Shown piece by piece: positions 51,192 through 59,993 of a stretch of 64,000 nt of DNA. Both the position numbers and the translations under genes were made by a program. The stretch is from 2-12-FULL-60-19 sp041483675. GTDB lineage: Bacteria > Desulfobacterota > Binatia > UBA9968. The stretch is taken from the NCBI GenBank assembly GCA_041483675.1, contig JBGPGE010000013.1, forward strand, positions 1 to 64,000, given 5' to 3'. Position 1 is the first letter of the stretch. The number at the start of each line of letters is the position of its first letter. The notes beneath the pieces are model-generated. The model was given only the letters and a program-made list of their open reading frames with translations, searched no databases and was not told where the DNA came from.

Positions 51192-52397
51192 ATGACGCCT
51201 CATTCCACACCGCTTCACGCCTTTTTACGGGAGCAATACGACAAAATCTTCGGCCGCCCGTGGCCCGTGCTCGGCTCCGCGTTGCTGCTCGCCGCGTTGA
51301 ATGTCTTTCTTTTTGCCCTCGACCGCCCCTGGACGGCATCCGAGGGAATTCGCAACTGGGGAGACTGGTTGCTTCATTCCGCCGGACTTTTCCGCCAGCC
51401 GGAGCTTCTGTCTCCCCTGCTCTTTTCCGGCTCGGTGTTGAATATCGGCCTCTTGCTGGGCGGCCTCGCCGCCGCCCTGCTCAGCCGGGAGTTCGGCATC
51501 CGCAAGGCGCCCGCGGCCGAGCTCGCCAAAGGGGCTGTGGGCGGCCTGATGATGGGATGGGGCGCGATGCTCTCGTTCGGTTGCAACATCGGCGGCTTCT
51601 TCAGCGCCCTTTCGGCGCTGTCGCTGAGCGGCGTCGCCATGATGGCAGGACTCATCGCCGGTGCTTTTGGGGGAGCGAGATATCTTTTGTGGGAGATACG
51701 AAAGGCTCCCGCCGCCGGTTCCGCGGAATTTCAATCCGCCTGCGATCCTCCTCCGGAGCATCACGGCCCGGCGCTTGGGCTTCAGCCGTTGATCGGCGTG
51801 ACGATTTTCTTTTCCGTTATCGGTGTTGCCTTCCTCTATCGGGCTCTCGGCTACACCGCGCTAGCGACGTTTTTCCTCTTCGGCGCCGCCTTCGGGGTGG
51901 TCTTGCAACGCTCGCGTTTCTGCCTGGTGCGCGCGTTTCGCGAACCGTTCATGAGCGGCGAGAGCGAGCACGCGCGCGCCGCCGCGTTGGCCCTCCTTTT
52001 GAGCATGATCGGCATGTCGATTCTCAAGGCCACGGATTTGAAAGACGCAACCGAGTGGGTTTTTCCCTCCTTCTGGCTCGGCGCGCTGCTAGGAGGCGGC
52101 CTCTTCGGGTTCGGCATGGTCATCGCCGGAGGCTGCGGCGCCGGCTCCATCTGGCGGGCCGGCGAAGGCCACGTCAAGCTCTGGGCGGCGGTGTTTTTCT
52201 TCGCGGTCGGCGCTTCGATGATGCGCTCCTTGCTGGTGCGCGCGGGGCTGACGGGATCACTGGGCTCGGCGCTGTTTCTTCCTAACCTCGTCGGGTGGGC
52301 AAACGCGGTCTGGAGCGTAGTCGCGCTGATGGCAATTTGGTATCTGCTGGCGGGCTGGAACGAACAGCGCCGCCGCTCCATTCCACCGCGCGTCTGA
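51192..52397 (+). CDS. YeeE/YedE (TsuA-type) sulfur transporter
   Basis: A 401-residue membrane protein with about ten to twelve hydrophobic segments in two similar halves. Conserved Cys sites of the thiosulfate importer family are present: MLSFGCNIGGFF near residue 126, QRSRFCLVR near 238 and IAGGCGAGSIWR near 318. In this setting, 61 bp after soxZ, it likely moves thiosulfate or another sulfur compound between periplasm and cytoplasm. Direction is not known. Confidence 0.88.
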   Translation: MTPHSTPLHAFLREQYDKIFGRPWPVLGSALLLAALNVFLFALDRPWTASEGIRNWGDWLLHSAGLFRQPELLSPLLFSGSVLNIGLLLGGLAAALLSREFGIRKAPAAELAKGAVGGLMMGWGAMLSFGCNIGGFFSALSALSLSGVAMMAGLIAGAFGGARYLLWEIRKAPAAGSAEFQSACDPPPEHHGPALGLQPLIGVTIFFSVIGVAFLYRALGYTALATFFLFGAAFGVVLQRSRFCLVRAFREPFMSGESEHARAAALALLLSMIGMSILKATDLKDATEWVFPSFWLGALLGGGLFGFGMVIAGGCGAGSIWRAGEGHVKLWAAVFFFAVGASMMRSLLVRAGLTGSLGSALFLPNLVGWANAVWSVVALMAIWYLLAGWNEQRRRSIPPRV

Positions 52398-53369
52398 TTA
52401 CACGTAGTGCTGGATCTCCTGCAGGCTGGGCGGGAAGAAGAGATCTTCGATTTTAGGTTTAACCTTAATCATCCCCTGCTCGTGTTCCCAGCGCACCGCC
52501 GCTTCCAGCGCCTTGCGGTTATCTTCGAGATTGTAAGGCCAGGGGTCGGGGCCGAAGATCGCCTCCTGTTCCTGCATCAACTCCTTGACCCAGACCAGGG
52601 CGAAGTTGCGCGGGTCTCTCATTCGCTCGTAGCAGACCTCTTTCGCCCGCTTGAGCGCCTGCATCAAGCTCACCGCCGCCCATGGGTTCAGTTTGAGAAT
52701 CTCGTCCTTGATGACGACCGTGTGCATAATGGGAAAGAGGCCGCTCTTCTTGTAACAGTCGATCTCCGCCTCTTTCGGATTGGGGAAGAGCAGGCCGACT
52801 TTGGGCGAGCCTTTTCTGATCGACGGCAGCGTCTCCGGATAGAGCGCCCCTTCCAACTCGCCGTCGAGCAGCATCTGGTCGATGTTCCTGCCTTTGGCAA
52901 CGCGGCGCAGCTTCATCCATTTCGCCGGCTCGAACGGAATGTCCTCTTCCTCCTGGCACCACCACTCGATGCTTTTTAGATCGACGCCGTAATAGTCTTG
53001 CAGCGTTCCCCGCATCCAAAGCCCGGCGGAATTCTGCAGCGTGTCGAGGCCGACTCTCCTGCCGTTCAGGTCCGCCGGCTTTTCAATCCCGCAGTTCATC
53101 CGTTTCACCACGTAGCCGTGGCGGAACCGCCGGTGCGGAAAAACGGGAATCGCCTGAAAGGTCTTTCCCTGGTCGCGCGCCACGAGATAGGCGACGAGCG
53201 ACAGCTCGCAGACGTCGAACTCTTCGTGACGCAGCATACGGCCGTGCCGCTCCGGCGACGCCATGGTGACGATGTTGAGATCGATGCCGGCGGGCGCCAC
53301 TTCGCCGTCGATCAACGGCCTGAGCAAGTCATAAGCGCCGCAGGCCAACGTGAGCCTAAGTCTGGACAT
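52398..53369 (-). CDS. Periplasmic-binding-fold protein, 4,5-dihydroxyphthalate decarboxylase-like
   Basis: A 323-residue protein with a two-lobe binding-protein fold but no signal peptide: it starts MSRLRLTLACGAYDLLRPL and continues GIDLNIVTMASPERHGRML. Members of this group are annotated either as 4,5-dihydroxyphthalate decarboxylase or as NMT1-like proteins. It overlaps the MocA-like gene upstream by 14 bp. Lack of a signal peptide suggests a cytoplasmic enzyme or sensor; substrate unknown. Confidence 0.8.
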   Translation of the reverse strand: MSRLRLTLACGAYDLLRPLIDGEVAPAGIDLNIVTMASPERHGRMLRHEEFDVCELSLVAYLVARDQGKTFQAIPVFPHRRFRHGYVVKRMNCGIEKPADLNGRRVGLDTLQNSAGLWMRGTLQDYYGVDLKSIEWWCQEEEDIPFEPAKWMKLRRVAKGRNIDQMLLDGELEGALYPETLPSIRKGSPKVGLLFPNPKEAEIDCYKKSGLFPIMHTVVIKDEILKLNPWAAVSLMQALKRAKEVCYERMRDPRNFALVWVKELMQEQEAIFGPDPWPYNLEDNRKALEAAVRWEHEQGMIKVKPKIEDLFFPPSLQEIQHYV

Positions 53370-53955
53370 TGTTCCTCCCGATGTGGCGCTGGTATTCCTC
53401 GGGTGTGTCGATATCGAGCGCCACCCGCTCGTCGTCGGTCTCGATCTCGAGCGTCTCTTCGGCATGGGCGCGAACCACGCTTTTCGCGCCTTGATCCAGC
53501 GGCGCGTCGAGCAACTCTTGAAACAGTCGCTTCGAGAAAAGCACCGGATGGCCGCGCTTTCCCTTGTACGTCGGGACGACGATCGCCTTTTTCGATTCGT
53601 AGAATCTGTCGATCATGCGGTTTACCAAAGCGGAGTCCAAAAAAGGCTGGTCCACAAGATGAACCAGTATGCCGTCGACTTTCTCCGCGTCCAACGCGCG
53701 AATCGCGACATGCAGCGAGGACAACTGCCCGCGCGCGTAATCGGGATTTATCACGAATCTCGCAGGCAAATGGGCGATTTTCGATCGTATCGCTTCGGCG
53801 TTGTGGCCGAGGACGACTATGATCTCCACAACTTTCGACGACTTGAAAGCCGACACGATCCGCTCCAAAAACGTAACCCCGCCGACCGGCAGCAGCGCCT
53901 TGGGCCGTCCCATTCTGCTTGACTCTCCCGCCGAAAGAACAATGGCAACGATCAT
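53356..53955 (-). CDS. MocA/MobA-like nucleotidyltransferase
   Basis: A 199-residue nucleotidyltransferase that probably adds CMP or GMP to molybdenum cofactor. Signature VLSAGESSRMGRPKALLPVGG (residues 6-26) carries the dinucleotide-binding loop, GHNAEAIRSK follows, and LVHLVDQPFLDSALV and GKRGHPVLF match the MocA group. The start at 53955 is chosen for the direct strand MIVAIVLSAG. It overlaps the next gene by 14 bp, hinting at a Mo-hydroxylase-related accessory function, though no Mo enzyme is present here. Confidence 0.88.
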   Translation of the reverse strand: MIVAIVLSAGESSRMGRPKALLPVGGVTFLERIVSAFKSSKVVEIIVVLGHNAEAIRSKIAHLPARFVINPDYARGQLSSLHVAIRALDAEKVDGILVHLVDQPFLDSALVNRMIDRFYESKKAIVVPTYKGKRGHPVLFSKRLFQELLDAPLDQGAKSVVRAHAEETLEIETDDERVALDIDTPEEYQRHIGRNNVQT

Positions 53956-54084
53956 GACGGCACGGATTTCAAAATTGCTTTCATCCTCAAACTTCGTATA
54001 ACAAACTACCGTACCGGTCAAATCCCTTTCCAGCTTGACAGGGGAGCGAGCAAGCTTCTATGGTAGAGCCGTCGCGAGCGGCGC

Positions 54085-54855
54085 ATGATCGAAGGACTTA
54101 AAGGAAAGGTTGCAGTAGTCACCGGCGGCGGCCACGGCATCGGCAAGGCGTACTGCTTGGGCTTCGGACACGAGGGCGCGTCTGTTGTCGCCGCCGACAT
54201 CGACGGCCCGGCAGCCGAGCGGGTGGCGGCGCAGGTGGAGCGGGAGACGGGTGCGAAAGCGCTTGGCCTCAGGGTCGATGTCGCCGAGGAAGCATCGACT
54301 CTCGGAATGGCCGCCCACGGGCTGAAGCGCTTCGGACGCATCGACATTCTGGTCAACAACGCGGCAATCTTTGCCACGATCCCGATGAACCGCGGCGGCA
54401 TCGAGACCATCGATCCGGCGGAGTGGGACCGCTTGATGGCGGTCAATCTTAAGGGACTCTTTTTCTGCTCGCGCGCGGTCCTTCCCGCCATGCGTGCGCA
54501 GAAATCCGGAAAAATCGTCAATATCTCTTCGAGCACGGTTTTTGCCGGCAGCGCCGGCCGGATTCACTACGTAACCTCCAAAGCGGGCGTCATCGGCTTT
54601 ACTCGAACGCTGGCGCGGGAGGTCGGAGACGACAACATTCAAGTCAACGCCATCGCGCCGGGATCCACGCTCTCCGAGGAAAATCCGACGGAGGATATCG
54701 TCCGTTTCCGCCAGCTCCAGGTCCAGAACCGCGCGCTCAAGCGGGTGCAGCTTCCCGCAGACCTCCTCGGCGCCGTGCTTTTCCTGGCGTCCAGCCTCAG
54801 CGACTTCATGACCGGCCAGACGCTTTCCGTGGACGGCGGCGCGGTGATGCGATAG
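54085..54855 (+). CDS. Short-chain dehydrogenase/reductase
   Basis: A 256-residue classical SDR: TGGGHGIG (12-19) and ADIDG, the latter pointing to NAD(H), then NNAAIFA, catalytic SSSTVFAG, YVTSKAG and the C-terminal FMTGQTLSVDGGAVMR. Substrate unknown. It is followed 37 bp later by a substrate-binding protein gene, a pairing common in degradation or uptake clusters. Confidence 0.9.
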   Translation: MIEGLKGKVAVVTGGGHGIGKAYCLGFGHEGASVVAADIDGPAAERVAAQVERETGAKALGLRVDVAEEASTLGMAAHGLKRFGRIDILVNNAAIFATIPMNRGGIETIDPAEWDRLMAVNLKGLFFCSRAVLPAMRAQKSGKIVNISSSTVFAGSAGRIHYVTSKAGVIGFTRTLAREVGDDNIQVNAIAPGSTLSEENPTEDIVRFRQLQVQNRALKRVQLPADLLGAVLFLASSLSDFMTGQTLSVDGGAVMR

Positions 54856-54892
54856 CCGAAAAGGTCATGGTTAAAGGAGAACTACTCACCTT

Positions 54893-55897
54893 ATGGGAAA
54901 CAAAAGCTATTATGCGCTGCTGTTTCGGCTTGTCGTTCTTCTCTTGCCGTCGTTGCCGATCCCCGACGCCGGCGCTCAGGCCAACAGGCTCAAAGTCTCC
55001 TATAGCGCGATTACGGCGAACAACAGTCCGCTCTGGATCGCCAAAGAGAAGGGCTTTTTCGGTAAGCACGGCCTCGACGTTCAGGTGGTCCTGATCGAGA
55101 GCGGGACCACGACGATTCAAGCGCTGCTTGCGGGAGAGACGCAGATCGCTCAGGTCGCGGGTGGCGTGATCATCAGCAGCGGACTCGCGGGCGCGGATGT
55201 CGTGGGGATCGCCGGGCTGGAAAACCGTCTCGCCTTCAGCCTCGTCACGCAGAAGGAAATCACGCGCCCGGAGCAGCTCAAGGGGACGCGCCTCGCGGTC
55301 TCGCGCTTCGGCAGCGCTTCGGACCTTGGCGCGCGGCTGATTCTCCAGCGGCTCGGGCTGGCGGCGGAAAAAGACGTTGCGATCCTCCAGGTGGGCGGGA
55401 CCAGCACGCGACTGGCGGCGATGACCAAAGGGAGCGTGGAAGCGGCCGTCCTGACACCGGAATTTTTTCTGCTCGCCAAGAAGGCCGGCTTCAACACCCT
55501 GGCCGATCCCCTCTCCGTCAAAATCGACTTTCCCCAAAACGGCGTGGCGACCACTCGCGCGTTCATCAAAACCAATCCGGGGGCCGTGTCTTCATACCTC
55601 AAGGCGATCGTCGAAGGAATTCACTTTTTCAGGAATAACCGTACCGAGAGCATCCGCATTTTGCGCAAATACCTGAAGATCGAGGACGCGGAAGCGCTCG
55701 ATGAGATCTACAAGCTCTACCGCGAGATACTCCAGCCGCTGCCGCTGCCCTCGCTCCCAGGGATGCAGACGCTGCTGACATGGATGGCGCAACGCGACCC
55801 GCGGGCGAAAGAGGTGAAGGCGGAGCAGTATATTGATGCCAATCTTCTGCGAGAGATCGAGAAGAGCGGTTTCGTTTCGAGTCTCTACCAGAAATGA
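54893..55897 (+). CDS. NMT1/SsuA-type ABC transporter substrate-binding protein
   Basis: A 334-residue secreted binding protein. The signal peptide (about 29 residues, ending AGAQA) is followed by RLKVSYSAITANNSPLWIAK, KGFFGKHGLDVQVV and GTRLAVSRFGSASDLGARL, all family blocks. It is about as long as the protein at 33569 and similar throughout, so the two are likely paralogues. No permease or ATPase nearby. Confidence 0.9.
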   Translation: MGNKSYYALLFRLVVLLLPSLPIPDAGAQANRLKVSYSAITANNSPLWIAKEKGFFGKHGLDVQVVLIESGTTTIQALLAGETQIAQVAGGVIISSGLAGADVVGIAGLENRLAFSLVTQKEITRPEQLKGTRLAVSRFGSASDLGARLILQRLGLAAEKDVAILQVGGTSTRLAAMTKGSVEAAVLTPEFFLLAKKAGFNTLADPLSVKIDFPQNGVATTRAFIKTNPGAVSSYLKAIVEGIHFFRNNRTESIRILRKYLKIEDAEALDEIYKLYREILQPLPLPSLPGMQTLLTWMAQRDPRAKEVKAEQYIDANLLREIEKSGFVSSLYQK

Positions 55898-55915
55898 CCC
55901 CACCGGGCCGGGCGT

Positions 55916-56689
55916 TCAGTCCCGCTGGGAGCGCGCGCGCCAATAATAATTTACGATTCCCAGGTACTCATGCAGGGAAGCCGCCAGCTCCCCAGCCGCA
56001 TCCTCGGTCGGAAAAAGGCTTAGGGGACTAAAACCGCCTGCGCCGACCGTAAAGTCCGTCGGGGCGGGAATCGCCCCCGGCGCGACAGTTTCAAATACCA
56101 GCATGCTGCGCGGCATGTGAACGGCCGAAGTCACAAGCAGATAGCGTTTCCACCCCCGCTCGCGCAGAATTTTTTGAACCCCGACGGCGTTCTCAAAGGT
56201 GTCGCGCGAGTCCGGCTCCGAGATGAGGTGCGCGCTCGGGATGCCCCAAAGCGACAAATAGTCGCGCGCGATTTGGTTCTCGTTCATCGGTGAAGTAAAA
56301 GGATCCACATGTCCGCCGGTAACGATTACCGGCTCGGGATGAAGGCGATACAGCCTCCACGCTTCGTTCAGCCGCTGAAACGTACTTCCCGCCACGGTGG
56401 GGAATGGAATCAGACCGCCTGCCGGCACTGTGCCGCCCATCAAAACTACAATGGCATCGTAAGGTTCCGCCGCTCGGGGATCGGTAAGCGCCGCGTAGCG
56501 GGATTCTAGAGGATAGCGCAGGAGGCGTTCAAAGTCTTGGCTGTGGAGAAGGACGATCAGCACGGTCGCCGCAAGCAGCAGCTTTCTGGCCCACCGCCGC
56601 TGCCAGAATATCAGGGCTAAGACCAGCAGGACGATCCAGGGCGTCGGCGGTAACAAGAGTCCTTTCAAGAACTGTTTGATGATAAACAT
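55916..56689 (-). CDS. YdcF/SanA-like DUF218 protein, membrane-anchored
   Basis: A 257-residue protein with two N-terminal membrane helices (residues 8-28 and 34-49) and a DUF218 domain: YDAIVVLMGGTVPAGG, RLYRLHPEPVIVTGG, SRDTFENAVGVQKIL and LLVTSAVHMPRSMLVF. E. coli SanA/ElyC relatives affect the envelope and peptidoglycan precursors. The start at 56689 is the first Met giving the first helix; the frame stays open upstream only because it is antisense to the next gene. Confidence 0.87.
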   Translation of the reverse strand: MFIIKQFLKGLLLPPTPWIVLLVLALIFWQRRWARKLLLAATVLIVLLHSQDFERLLRYPLESRYAALTDPRAAEPYDAIVVLMGGTVPAGGLIPFPTVAGSTFQRLNEAWRLYRLHPEPVIVTGGHVDPFTSPMNENQIARDYLSLWGIPSAHLISEPDSRDTFENAVGVQKILRERGWKRYLLVTSAVHMPRSMLVFETVAPGAIPAPTDFTVGAGGFSPLSLFPTEDAAGELAASLHEYLGIVNYYWRARSQRD

Positions 56690-56788
56690 GGCCGTTGTGT
56701 ATCCTATGCGGGGACAAACTTCCATCGCCGCGCGGTTTGACACCTCGAACCCCCAGGGGTAGTCTCCACGGAAAATAGGAGGTCCAAC

Positions 56789-57277
56789 ATGCTCCGACTC
56801 AAAAAGTTGTTTTCGATCGTCCTGTCGGCGGCGGCGCTTTGGGGATTCGTACAGAGTGAGTTGGAGGCGGCGCCACGCCGGATCGCGTGCGGCAAGGGAC
56901 ATCGCCTTTCGATCGTGGATCTCGACATGTCCCCGGACCCGGTGAATAAGGGAGAACGGATAAGGGCATGGCGCTTGACCGTTAAGGTGGACGGTAGCGG
57001 CGAGTGCGACACGGTCTTCCAGATCCGGGAGCAAGGCGGAGATCGCCTGGTCGGGCAGGAGATGAAACGGCTGCTGAAGCCCGGCATCAACGAAATCGAA
57101 TTCCCCGCTCGTGAAGTTTTCCGGTTTCGCGATCGAGAACACTGCTTCGAGGTGATCGCGGATATCGAAGGCACGAAGAAGCGCGTGGACGCGGGGCGGC
57201 GCTTCTGCGCGCGCGAAGTGCGCGGAGGAAACCGCTGGAGCATGAAGGAGCCCGGCGACCGGCCGGTCGGGCGCTAA
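56789..57277 (+). CDS. Secreted protein of unknown function
   Basis: A 162-residue protein with ribosome site TAGGAGG and a signal peptide (about 27 residues, ending LEAA). The mature protein is beta-rich, with four Cys (RIACGKG, GECDTVF, EHCFEV, RFCAREV) that may form two disulfides, and the segment INEIEFPAREVFRF resembles immunoglobulin-like or DUF-type secreted domains. No family recognised. Confidence 0.75.
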   Translation: MLRLKKLFSIVLSAAALWGFVQSELEAAPRRIACGKGHRLSIVDLDMSPDPVNKGERIRAWRLTVKVDGSGECDTVFQIREQGGDRLVGQEMKRLLKPGINEIEFPAREVFRFRDREHCFEVIADIEGTKKRVDAGRRFCAREVRGGNRWSMKEPGDRPVGR

Positions 57278-57470
57278 GTCCAACGGCGCAACACCATCGC
57301 TCAGCAGGCTCCTAGCCCGGATTATTCACCGCCGAGCCACGGAGGGCGCGGAGAAAATCGAATGAGGATATCATCCTGAACCCTCCGTGAACTCTGCCCT
57401 TCGATTTCCCTCAGGGTGGTGAGGTTCTCGAACCATGTCTCTGTGGCGAATACGCCGCAAATGAAGCGGG
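57278..57470. repeat. Spacer with a dispersed repeat copy E
   Basis: 193 bp; CCTTCGATTTCCCTCAGGG to TCTCGAACC (57398-57434) is another degenerate copy of the 45-bp dispersed repeat in the same orientation as copies B and C. No gene. Confidence 0.5.
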
Positions 57471-58568
57471 CTAGCGAATCTGCTTGCGGACGATGATCTC
57501 CTCCATGAGTTTATAGCCCTTCTCCTTCACCTGAGGAACCTTGTCGTGGCCGATGAGCAGCAGGCGGACTCCCTTTTCTTCCAGATTCGAGACCTCCTCC
57601 CAGGCCGCCTTCGCCCCCTTTCTCGCCGGAAGCGAGCCCGCCTGGGCTAGAACCGCCGCTCCCTCCGCGCTCAGGATATAATCGAGATACAGTGCCGCCG
57701 CATAGGGGTGTTTCGCGCTCTTGGCGATGCCGGCGTGGCTGCCGATGGAGCCCGGCGTCGGGTTGGGAAACACCATGTCGATCGGGCAGCCCTTTTCGTG
57801 CTTCATCTGGGCGACGCGCGCGGGATAGACCTCGACCGCGATTTTGGTCTCGCCGCTGCAAAGCAGCTGAACTTGCAGCGTGTGTCCCCTTCTCGGCACC
57901 GCGCCGTTACGCATCAAGGCTTTCAGGTACTCGGCGGTTTTCTCCTCTCCCCAGTCGAAGAGCCAGGCGAAGACGGCCTGTTCCGGCTCGACGTCGATCG
58001 AGATATCGTTCTTCCACTTCGGATTGAGCAGGTCGGCGTAGCTCTTTGGCGCTTCACCTGGCTTGACCAGGCTGCTGTTGTAGCCGATCACCACGAGTGT
58101 GTAGTCGTTGGCGTACCAGCGCCCCTCCTTGTCCCAGAACGCGCTCGCGTAATATTTTTTCTCGGGCGACTCATAACGCGCCAGGACGCCCGCCTCGAGC
58201 AACTCGCGGATGAAGTCGAAATCGACGCCGACCACGTCGGCCTGAAGTTTTCCGACACGGTGCTCGAGCAGGATAGTTTCCAGCCCTTTGTTTCCCTGCA
58301 AGCGCGACGAGTCGATTTTCACGAAGGGGTATTTTTTGCGGAAGCCCTCCGTATAGGCGCGGATCGTATCCAGCCCCTGGTTGGAATAGACCAGCACACT
58401 CCCCTCTTTCTTCGCGCCCTCTTCGACGCGGCGCTGCCTTTCCGCTGCCGGAAGTTTATTGATCTCCGCCAACTGCTCCTCGACCGTCGCCGCCCACGCC
58501 AATGTTGCAGATCCAGCTACCAGCGCGCCAATGGCGAAACACCTTCCGAGCTTCCAAAGCTTATTCAT
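57471..58568 (-). CDS. Iron(III)-type ABC transporter substrate-binding protein
   Basis: A 365-residue secreted binding protein of the FbpA/thiamin-type family (extracellular solute-binding, type 2 fold). Signal peptide of about 26 residues (ends AWAA). Family segments: KEGSVLVYSNQGLDTI, FRKKYPFVKID, YADLLNPKWKN near residue 186 and HPYAAALYLDYILS near 300. Ligand could be iron, thiamine or polyamines; no Tyr pair typical for iron can be assigned with confidence. No permease or ATPase gene is adjacent. Confidence 0.88.
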   Translation of the reverse strand: MNKLWKLGRCFAIGALVAGSATLAWAATVEEQLAEINKLPAAERQRRVEEGAKKEGSVLVYSNQGLDTIRAYTEGFRKKYPFVKIDSSRLQGNKGLETILLEHRVGKLQADVVGVDFDFIRELLEAGVLARYESPEKKYYASAFWDKEGRWYANDYTLVVIGYNSSLVKPGEAPKSYADLLNPKWKNDISIDVEPEQAVFAWLFDWGEEKTAEYLKALMRNGAVPRRGHTLQVQLLCSGETKIAVEVYPARVAQMKHEKGCPIDMVFPNPTPGSIGSHAGIAKSAKHPYAAALYLDYILSAEGAAVLAQAGSLPARKGAKAAWEEVSNLEEKGVRLLLIGHDKVPQVKEKGYKLMEEIIVRKQIR

Positions 58569-58774
58569 AGAACGCCCTCCCTCGACTTCCAACCTATATT
58601 ACTTCACCAGACTCTTTGGCAAGCTTTTCCAGTCCCTCCTTGTCCTTGCTTCTCCGAGCTTTGCCCTAGTCCCTCTTTCTTCTGCTTACTGCTTACTGCT
58701 TGCTGCCCTCCGTTTGCAGTCCCTTCCATTATCTGTGATTTTGCATTGATAAACGGTAACACGGCTTCCACCTC

Positions 58775-59968
58775 ATGATATTTCCACCTGCGCTGCGCCA
58801 CCGGGAATTTCGTCTCTTCGTGTCCGGCTATCTCTTCGCCGAGACCGGGGAATATATCCATTTCATCGTGCAGAATTGGCTCGTTTGGGAACTGACCCAC
58901 TCGGCCTTTTATCTGGGGCTCATCGGCTTCTGCGAGTTCGCGCCGCGTTTCATCTTCGGTCCGATCGGCGGGGTCATCGCCGACCGGATGGACCGTTTGA
59001 AGCTCCTCATTGCCGCCAGGATCTTAAATCTCCTGCAGACCTCGATCTTCGCCTTTCTGATCTTTGCCGGGTTGATTCAGCTCTGGCACATCGTGGTCCT
59101 GGTTATTTTCATGGCCATCGTCAGCTCCGTAAGCACGGCGGTCCAACAGGTCCTGGTCGTCTCCCTCGTCCCGCAGGACTCCGTGATGAGCGCGCTGGCG
59201 CTGCACTCGACGACCCATAACCTGACCAAAGTCGTCGGCCCGTCCATCGGCGGAGTGCTGTTCGCCATGATCGGCGCGGGCAACTGCCTACTCATCCAGG
59301 CGTTCACCATCCTGCTAATGCTGGTAACGCTCTTCTTCATACGTCCGCCGGCTTTGCCGTTTCGGCGCGGCGATGGAAAGTTTCTGACTGAGATCGCGGA
59401 GGGTTTTTCCTATTTGCGCCAAAACCATCGGGTCTTGATCACCATTCTGACGACCTACTCCAATGGCTTCTTCGGCATCTCGTACACCCAGTTTCTCCCC
59501 TTCTTCGCGCAGGAGGTGATGCACGTCGGGGCCACGGGCTACGGCTTTATGGTGTCGGCCCCCGGCGTCGGCGCGGTCGCCGTAAGCTTTTTGCTCTCCT
59601 CCCGCACGAAATTAAGAGGCATGAGGCGGTTGCTCCTGGGCGCAAGCCTTATCTACGCCGGGGCGATATTTCTTTTCGCCATCTCTCCTCTTATGGTGTT
59701 ATCCATTCCCCTGCTCGCCGTCATAGGCGCGATGCAGATGAGCTACCGGGTCCTCGCCCGGGCGATCATTCAAGTGGAAACCCCGGACTATCTATTGGGC
59801 CGGGCGATGAGTCTCTTTTTCATGGACCGCGGCTTCGGGTCGCTGGGCGCGCTCGCCCTGGGGGCGGTCGCGGCGATTTTTCCGGTGCCTTTCGCCGTTG
59901 CCGGCAGCGCCGTTCTTTCGGGTTTGACCGCCTGGGCGATCCCACGGATACCCGTAAAGGCAAAATAG
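58775..59968 (+). CDS. MFS exporter, EntS-like
   Basis: A 397-residue membrane protein with twelve predicted helices, opening LRHREFRLFVSGYLFAETGEY and with IGGVIADRMDRLKLLIAAR as the loop 2-3 signature of drug and enterobactin exporters (MFS_3). The middle loop near residue 200 carries PFRRGDGKFLTEIAEGF. Export of a small molecule is likely; substrate unknown. It converges with the AhpD-like selenoprotein gene. Confidence 0.88.
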   Translation: MIFPPALRHREFRLFVSGYLFAETGEYIHFIVQNWLVWELTHSAFYLGLIGFCEFAPRFIFGPIGGVIADRMDRLKLLIAARILNLLQTSIFAFLIFAGLIQLWHIVVLVIFMAIVSSVSTAVQQVLVVSLVPQDSVMSALALHSTTHNLTKVVGPSIGGVLFAMIGAGNCLLIQAFTILLMLVTLFFIRPPALPFRRGDGKFLTEIAEGFSYLRQNHRVLITILTTYSNGFFGISYTQFLPFFAQEVMHVGATGYGFMVSAPGVGAVAVSFLLSSRTKLRGMRRLLLGASLIYAGAIFLFAISPLMVLSIPLLAVIGAMQMSYRVLARAIIQVETPDYLLGRAMSLFFMDRGFGSLGALALGAVAAIFPVPFAVAGSAVLSGLTAWAIPRIPVKAK

Positions 59969-59993
59969 AAACGCCGCCGGGATCGATCCGCTC

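Noticed and set aside
56690..57283. Long extension of the YdcF-like gene upstream to 57283
   Set aside because: Lies antisense to the secreted protein gene at 56789, which has a perfect ribosome site and a signal peptide.
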